NCBI GenBank assembly: GCA_051003795.1
Contig: JBPCKZ010000172.1
Coordinates: forward strand, 1-37,884
DNA length: 37,884 nucleotides
Reading direction: 5' to 3'
Origin: JALYXS01 sp051003795
GTDB taxonomy: Bacteria; Acidobacteriota; Terriglobia; Bryobacterales; Bryobacteraceae
The translations under genes and the position numbers were made by a program. Positions 33,564 to 37,884 of this stretch are shown here, piece after piece; within the stretch, counting starts at the first letter, position 1; the number at the start of each line of letters is the position of its first letter. The notes under the pieces are model-generated. The model had not been told where the DNA came from and did not search any database. It saw nothing but the letters and a program-made list of their open reading frames with translations.

Positions 33564-34489
33564 TTTGTCGCGTGGAGGAAGCTTTTCAGATCGCGCTCGT
33601 TCACGCCCGGCTCGCCCGGCGCAACGTTATTCAGCTTGCCCATTCGCATCCATTTCTCAAGCGTATCGACCAAGCTGAAGAGGTGGTCGAACGAATCGAC
33701 CACGAACAATAACGGCTGATAGTGGTTGATCTCGAAACTTTGATTGATGGCCCATTCGAGCTGAATCGGATCGCGCTGCACTTCGGGCGAATCGATGGCA
33801 TGCTCGATCTCACCAAATGAGCTGAGCAGGCCGCTGCCGTAGGCCCGCAAACCGTTATCCCCCTTCATTAAGCCAAACTCGACGGTGAACCAGAAGAAGC
33901 GCGCCATGGCTTTGATAATGCTCGTCAGGCGGTGCAACCGCTCCGTCTCATCGCGAATTCCGGCGACGAGCTCGGCGGCGGTGTGCGCGCATTCGCCGAA
34001 ACGGACCAGGGTTTCGGCGAACGCCGCATCGGTGTGCATGGGGACGTGGCCGGCGATGTCGTGGAAAATATCCGGCTCCGGCAGATAATCGAGATTTTTG
34101 GAATCGCGGATCGTGATGGTGGTCGGGAACGCGCGGCTGCGGAGGCAATCGAAAAATACGAAGGCCGGAACGTAGCCGCTCACCGGACGCGCTTGAAAAC
34201 CGGTTAAGGGACGCAGGAAGCGATTCACGTCTTCGAGGAGCGGCACGCGATCCGAAGGTAGCCCTAACGCCTCGATGCCATGCAGAAAATGCCGGTTGGC
34301 GTAGCGATGCCACCGCGGTACCATCCTGGCGTACAAGCGCCGCCAGGCTTCGTGATTCTCCTCCGAATAAAGTGCGTATGGTTGGCGGATGAACAGCTCG
34401 CCGTGGCTTTGCGCTTCTTCAATGAACGGCGATTGCGTGGTGGTAAGTCCGGGAGAACCGGCGGCGATCATATAGTGCCCCGGTTTCAT
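33560..34489 (-). CDS. phhA: Phenylalanine 4-monooxygenase
   Basis: This 309-residue protein is an aromatic amino acid hydroxylase. The metal site is in PDIFHDIAGHVPM (His143, His148), with Glu204 in FWFTVEFGLM, giving the 2-His-1-carboxylate iron centre. Other landmarks are LLEDVNRFL, LTGFQARPVSGYVPAFVFFDCLRSRAFP and LRAYGSGLLSSFGE. It uses tetrahydrobiopterin and O2 to turn Phe into Tyr in the cytoplasm. There is no regulatory ACT domain, as usual in bacteria. The ATG at 34489 has no Shine-Dalgarno sequence; instead a pair of overlapping inverted repeats lies immediately upstream. Confidence 0.95.
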   Translation of the reverse strand: MKPGHYMIAAGSPGLTTTQSPFIEEAQSHGELFIRQPYALYSEENHEAWRRLYARMVPRWHRYANRHFLHGIEALGLPSDRVPLLEDVNRFLRPLTGFQARPVSGYVPAFVFFDCLRSRAFPTTITIRDSKNLDYLPEPDIFHDIAGHVPMHTDAAFAETLVRFGECAHTAAELVAGIRDETERLHRLTSIIKAMARFFWFTVEFGLMKGDNGLRAYGSGLLSSFGEIEHAIDSPEVQRDPIQLEWAINQSFEINHYQPLLFVVDSFDHLFSLVDTLEKWMRMGKLNNVAPGEPGVNERDLKSFLHATK

Positions 34490-34492
34490 TTT

Positions 34493-34523
34493 GACACCAT
34501 AACCACCACTGAGATGTGGTGTC
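34493..34523 (-). promoter_or_regulatory. Two competing inverted repeats before phhA
   Basis: GACACCA (34493-34499) pairs with TGGTGTC (34517-34523) over 17 bp, and CACCAC (34504-34509) pairs with GTGGTG (34516-34521) over 6 bp. The right arm is shared, so the two folds exclude each other. They start 3 bp before the phhA ATG. This may be a protein operator or an RNA switch at the ribosome binding site, for instance responding to phenylalanine, but no known regulator site is matched. Confidence 0.5.
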
Positions 34524-34657
34524 TTGCACTGTTATCTTAAAGTTGCGATATGATGGCCGCTGAATGCTGGACTTATCGGCCAATCGTTCGCGAATCGCGA
34601 TCGCCCGGGAACGGGGGCGGCGCCATGAAATAAGCACGGCGGGGCGGAAATCCCGCG

Positions 34658-35371
34658 ATGTCCAAATGGATATTTCGTTCGTCCGCGCCGCCCGGGTCGT
34701 TTAACGTGGATACGCGGACAGCAGCCGCCGAGAAGGAGACCGGTAGGTTGGAGGCCTTCAGCGACGGCGTGTTTGCCATCGCCATGACACTCCTGGTTTT
34801 GGAATTGAAAGTTCCGCGCATAGCCGAAGGAAATGGCGCGCCATCCTCGGCTGCACTTGCCACGGCGCTGCTGCAGCAATGGCCGGGCTATGTCTCCTTC
34901 GTCACCAGCTTCCTTACCGTGTTGATTATGTGGGTGCACCACCACGCCATTTTCCGGTTGGTGCGGGTGGCCGACACGCCGCTACTTTTCACGAATGGCT
35001 TGCTGCTTCTGTTCGTAACCGTCGTTCCCTTTCCGACCGCCGTGATTGCCATGTATCTAAGGACCCCGGCGGCTGTCGCGGCTTGCGCGTTCTACGCCGG
35101 CACTTTCGTTCTCCTCGCCATCTCGTTTTATCTGCTGCTGATGGCCGCGTTCCGGAAGACGATTCTGTTGCCCGACGTTTCCGAAACCGCCATTCAACGC
35201 CTGCGCAAAAGCTACCGCATGGGACCGCCGCTCTATCTTCTCTCTTTTGGAGCCGCGTTCATCAGCCCTTGGCTTTGTTTGGGGATCTGTACGGCACTGT
35301 GGATCTTCTGGTCGACGACGGTCATTTGCGCGGATGACGACCGCGAGGCGCTATTCCGGAAGGATGGATGA
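34658..35371 (+). CDS. TMEM175-family potassium channel
   Basis: This 237-residue protein has the TMEM175 signature RLEAFSDGVFAIAMTLLVLEL in its first helix (the FSDG stretch at 34-37). HHHAIFR follows helix 3 and further hydrophobic segments span to about residue 225. Prokaryotic TMEM175 proteins have six transmembrane helices and assemble as tetrameric potassium channels without the TVGYG filter. I used the ATG at 34658; about 25 charged residues precede the first helix, so a later GTG around 34703 is possible. The last 21 bp overlap the convergent DUF3106-type gene end. Confidence 0.85.
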   Translation: MSKWIFRSSAPPGSFNVDTRTAAAEKETGRLEAFSDGVFAIAMTLLVLELKVPRIAEGNGAPSSAALATALLQQWPGYVSFVTSFLTVLIMWVHHHAIFRLVRVADTPLLFTNGLLLLFVTVVPFPTAVIAMYLRTPAAVAACAFYAGTFVLLAISFYLLLMAAFRKTILLPDVSETAIQRLRKSYRMGPPLYLLSFGAAFISPWLCLGICTALWIFWSTTVICADDDREALFRKDG

Positions 35372-35953
35372 CGCTTCCCGGAGCATTTGTTGCTCCGAGG
35401 GGCTGAACTTGCTTCGAAATTCTTCACTGTTCATGCGGGCGCGCCGCTCGCTCTCGGGCAGGTTTCTCAAAGAGTTGAGCTCGCCGCGCACCTGGCTCCG
35501 GCGATTGGGCGGCAATTCCGCGACTTGTCGCGCAACTTGCCGCACTTCGGCCTGTTTCTCCGGCGGCAGTTCGTCGAAACGTTTCTTGCGATCCAAAAGC
35601 TTCTGGCGCTCTTCAGGCGCAAGCTGCTGGTATTGGTTCAGCCTGCGTTCGATTTCCTGCTGACGCTGCGGCGGCAAGCCTTCCAGAGCTTTGCGCCGCT
35701 GTTCCGGCGTCATGTGGTCGAGTTTTTCGAGCCGCGCAACCCCAACCTGCTGCCCAACCTGCTGTCCGACCTTCGGCTGCCCAGCCTTCGGCTGCCCAGC
35801 CTTCTGCGGGTTCTTCGGAGCTTGCGCCGGTTTCGCCGGCCGAGCCAATCCCGGACGGCCCATGCCGGCGTGCGGTCCTTTCTGCGCCCATGCTCCGACG
35901 CCGGCCAGAACCAATAAAATTATCGATCTGGAACAACCATTCGGCATTCTCAC
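35351..35953 (-). CDS. DUF3106-like secreted protein
   Basis: This protein has 200 residues, with an N-terminal signal peptide (RSIILLVLAGVGAWAQ). A Pro/Lys/Gln-rich stretch follows with short repeats KAGQPKAGQPKVGQQVGQQVG, then an alpha-helical part rich in Arg, Glu and Gln. That part has repeated L-P-P/P-E-x-R-x pieces such as LPPQRQQEIERRL and LAPEERQKLLDRKK, the pattern of DUF3106 proteins. It lies directly after an anti-sigma gene in the same operon, so it may act in envelope stress sensing, similar in position to Spy/CpxP-like helical periplasmic proteins. That role is inference. The start overlaps the anti-sigma stop by 4 bp. Confidence 0.78.
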   Translation of the reverse strand: MRMPNGCSRSIILLVLAGVGAWAQKGPHAGMGRPGLARPAKPAQAPKNPQKAGQPKAGQPKVGQQVGQQVGVARLEKLDHMTPEQRRKALEGLPPQRQQEIERRLNQYQQLAPEERQKLLDRKKRFDELPPEKQAEVRQVARQVAELPPNRRSQVRGELNSLRNLPESERRARMNSEEFRSKFSPSEQQMLREASSILPE

Positions 35954-36465
35954 ATCGATTTTGAATCTGGCTTGTTGTCTTTTGGAACCAAATCGAACTG
36001 GCGCAGCATTTCCATATCTTCGAGGGTCCTCTCCACCTGGTCGGCCTCGGTGAGCGAAACGCGAATTTCAGGCGTGGATGGTTTCGTAACCGCGCCGCGG
36101 GGACGCTGGTCCAGCAGAAAGCCAGCCACGACAAGCACTCCAGCCGCGGCCAGCGGAAATGCCGGTCGCCAGACGATCGGGCGGAACGTTTCGAGCACAT
36201 AGTCCCATCCGCGCCGGTACCATGGAGCGGCATCCGCCTTGTGAATCCGCCCATAAAGTCGACGATCGAAATCCGCGCTCACCGGCGCCACTTCCCAGGA
36301 ATCGAGCGCGTTCCAAACTGCCCGCTGCTCGTCGCGCAAATGGACGCACTGCGGGCATACAGCCATGTGGCTTTCGAGAATCGCCACCGTGTCCGCGTCC
36401 AGCGTCCGGGCGCAATAGGCCAGCAGAACATCCGCGTTTTCATTAGTTTCGATCGGGCAATTCAT
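35950..36465 (-). CDS. Zinc-finger anti-sigma factor
   Basis: This 171-residue protein begins with a zinc-binding anti-sigma domain: HMAVCPQC gives His33-x3-Cys37-x2-Cys40, the H-x3-C-x2-C motif of the ZAS group. One membrane span follows at about 112-129 (AFPLAAAGVLVVAGFLL). A short C-terminal part, RVSLTEADQVERTLEDMEMLRQFD, would be outside. Such proteins hold a partner ECF sigma factor at the membrane until a signal arrives. The partner is the gene upstream (36487-37089), 21 bp away. The DUF3106-type gene follows and overlaps. Confidence 0.88.
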   Translation of the reverse strand: MNCPIETNENADVLLAYCARTLDADTVAILESHMAVCPQCVHLRDEQRAVWNALDSWEVAPVSADFDRRLYGRIHKADAAPWYRRGWDYVLETFRPIVWRPAFPLAAAGVLVVAGFLLDQRPRGAVTKPSTPEIRVSLTEADQVERTLEDMEMLRQFDLVPKDNKPDSKSM

Positions 36466-36486
36466 AATTCCTCTTTTGCTAATACC

Positions 36487-37089
36487 TCAAGCCATGTGCG
36501 CCAACCGCGCGCGCAAACTCTCATAAGCCCGGAACAGCAGCGATTTCACCGCCGATTCCGAACAATCCAAAACTTTTGCAATTTGAGAGTACTCCATCTC
36601 CTCGTACTTGTGCATCAAAACCGCCGCGCGTTGCTTTTCCGGCAAAGACGCAATCGCCGCGCGCACTTCCTCCAGCTTCACTTCATACACCATCGACTGC
36701 TCAACCGTTATCTTACGATCCGGCAACTCTCGCGACGGCCCATCGCTCGAGTCGTCGTCCAGGCGCTCCTGGCCCCGTTCGTTCTTGCCATCGCGCAGCC
36801 AGTTCAACGCCAGATGCGTCGCGATCCGGAACAGCCAGGTGGTGAACTTCGCCGTCGGCTCATACGTCCCGCGGGACCGGTAAACCCGCAGAAACACCTC
36901 CTGCGCCAACTCTTCCGAAATGGCGTAATTCTGAATCATGCGGTACACAAAATGAACCACCGGCGAGCGGTGTTTTTCAAGCAAGAGGGCGAAGCTCCCT
37001 CCATCTCCGTCCTTGACCCGAAGCATTAATTCCGCGTCGTGGTCAAGAGCCGTAGAGGCTCCCATAGCCGTGTTAACCCCTTGTTTCAT
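36487..37089 (-). CDS. ECF-type RNA polymerase sigma factor
   Basis: This 200-residue protein has region 2 (FALLLEKHRSPVVHFVYRMI, then EELAQEVFLRVYRSRGTY and FTTWLFRIATHLALNWLRD). A linker follows, then region 4 (AAIASLPEKQRAAVLMHKYEEMEYSQIAKVLDCSESAVKSLLFRAYESLR) with its helix-turn-helix. It has no sigma 1 or 3. The start MKQGVNTAMGAST could instead be the second ATG, eight codons later. It precedes the anti-sigma gene, so the two form a regulatory pair. The upstream gpsA stop is 30 bp away, which may place the regulator in the gpsA transcript. Confidence 0.94.
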   Translation of the reverse strand: MKQGVNTAMGASTALDHDAELMLRVKDGDGGSFALLLEKHRSPVVHFVYRMIQNYAISEELAQEVFLRVYRSRGTYEPTAKFTTWLFRIATHLALNWLRDGKNERGQERLDDDSSDGPSRELPDRKITVEQSMVYEVKLEEVRAAIASLPEKQRAAVLMHKYEEMEYSQIAKVLDCSESAVKSLLFRAYESLRARLAHMA

Positions 37090-37119
37090 GAAAGGTTTCG
37101 GCGCGTCGATAAATACCGG

Positions 37120-37884
37120 TTACTCGCCTTTGAGCGTTCGGTCCATCAGGTACCGTAAAGCCTCGGCCGGCGCGCGTCCTAATTGCAGAACGGCGTGCAT
37201 CTGTTCGACAATCGGCAGGTCTACTCCGTGCAGACGCCCCAATTCCGCCGCGCTGGAAGTTGTTTTGATCCCTTCGGCCACCATGCGCATTGAGGATACA
37301 ATCTCGGCCAAGCCCCGGCCCTGGGCTAATTCTATTCCCACCTGTCGATTGCGGCTCAGATCCCCAGTACAAGTTAATATTAAATCTCCTAAACCGGCCA
37401 GACCCGAAAGCGTCCTAGGATGCCCCCCCATCGCGATGGCGAGCCGGGTCGTCTCCGCCAAACCGCGTGTAATTAGCGCCGCGAGCGTATTGTGGCCAAG
37501 ACCAAGGCCCGAACAGACCCCGGCCCCGAGCGCGACGACATTTTTCAAGGCACCGCCTACTTCGACGCCGGTTGGGTCGGGACTCGTGTAGAGCCGGAAC
37601 GTCGGCCCGGAAAACCATCTTTGTATGCACTGCGCCAGTTCCGTGTCTTCCGACGCGATCACCAAAGCGGTAGGATTTCCATCGGCAACCTCTCTCGCAA
37701 ACGTGGGCCCGGACAAGACGCCAACGCGCGGACGGAAACGCTCGCCGACAACGGCCTCGATTATCTGGGAAGTTCGAAGCAATGTTCCGTTTTCCAGGCC
37801 CTTCGTGGCGCTGACGAAGAGCATCTCCGGAGTAAGCGATGGAAGCATCTCCCGATAAATGTCGCGCGCCACGTGAGACGGCAT
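37120..37884 (-). CDS. gpsA: Glycerol-3-phosphate dehydrogenase [NAD(P)+], 5' end cut by the window
   Basis: Only the last 254 codons are inside the window. They include VSATKGLE, VLSGPTFAREVADG, GVEVGGALKNVVALGAGV with the catalytic-type Lys, and SGLAGLGDLILTCTGDLSRNRQVG, all typical for GpsA. The missing N-terminal part holds the GxGxxG cofactor fold. The enzyme reduces dihydroxyacetone phosphate to sn-glycerol-3-phosphate, the start of phospholipid synthesis. The ATG at the very edge of the window is probably an internal Met and not the true start. Confidence 0.95.
   Translation of the reverse strand: MPSHVARDIYREMLPSLTPEMLFVSATKGLENGTLLRTSQIIEAVVGERFRPRVGVLSGPTFAREVADGNPTALVIASEDTELAQCIQRWFSGPTFRLYTSPDPTGVEVGGALKNVVALGAGVCSGLGLGHNTLAALITRGLAETTRLAIAMGGHPRTLSGLAGLGDLILTCTGDLSRNRQVGIELAQGRGLAEIVSSMRMVAEGIKTTSSAAELGRLHGVDLPIVEQMHAVLQLGRAPAEALRYLMDRTLKGE

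Overview
The window is GC-rich chromosomal DNA, most likely from an acidobacterium of the Solibacter/Bryobacter type (order Bryobacterales). The strongest taxonomic hints are a secreted beta-propeller protein ending in the C-terminal domain typical of Solibacter (positions 10981-13869), a very large Oar-type TonB-dependent receptor with an N-terminal carboxypeptidase-regulatory-like domain (27212-30802), several small conserved proteins that I recognise only from acidobacteria, and the dnaK-dnaJ-hspR arrangement. No rRNA, tRNA, CRISPR array, transposase or phage gene was seen. The taxonomic call is inference.

Layout. 1-199: end-truncated OsmC-like gene. 255-1312: sirohydrochlorin ferrochelatase-like gene and a ferredoxin-NADP reductase-like gene, overlapping by 4 bp. 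1333-7110: chaperone block dnaK, dnaJ, hspR, then groES-groEL. A near-consensus promoter precedes dnaK and a degenerate CIRCE operator precedes groES, so the two halves of the heat-shock block seem to have separate regulators. 7186-13869 (minus): an AddB-like nuclease, a secreted alpha/beta hydrolase and the secreted beta-propeller protein. 13994-14956 (plus): a 54-residue lipoprotein and a secreted creatininase-family protein. 14960-16686 (minus): an orphan HlyD-type adaptor and a conserved hypothetical. 16693-18081 (plus): patatin-like phospholipase and two small conserved proteins, one with a zinc ribbon.

18086-25408 (minus) is the most interesting part. It reads queA, a DoxX-like membrane protein, a YbaK-type deacylase, a broken TIR-domain gene, a large nSTAND1 ATPase with one membrane span and TPR repeats, and an outer-membrane beta-barrel. 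The TIR and STAND genes look like a conflict (anti-phage or cell-death) module whose TIR component has been inactivated: its N-terminal part is in another frame and has no start codon.

25509-30802 (plus): PiT phosphate transporter, then the TonB-dependent receptor with a strong terminator. 30890-34489 (minus): a Tat-type sulfatase, the decayed remnant of a lineage-specific secreted protein, a YdeI-type protein and phenylalanine hydroxylase. 34658-35371 (plus): TMEM175-type potassium channel. 35351-37884 (minus): DUF3106-type protein, zinc-finger anti-sigma factor, ECF sigma factor and the 3' part of gpsA, which runs off the window.
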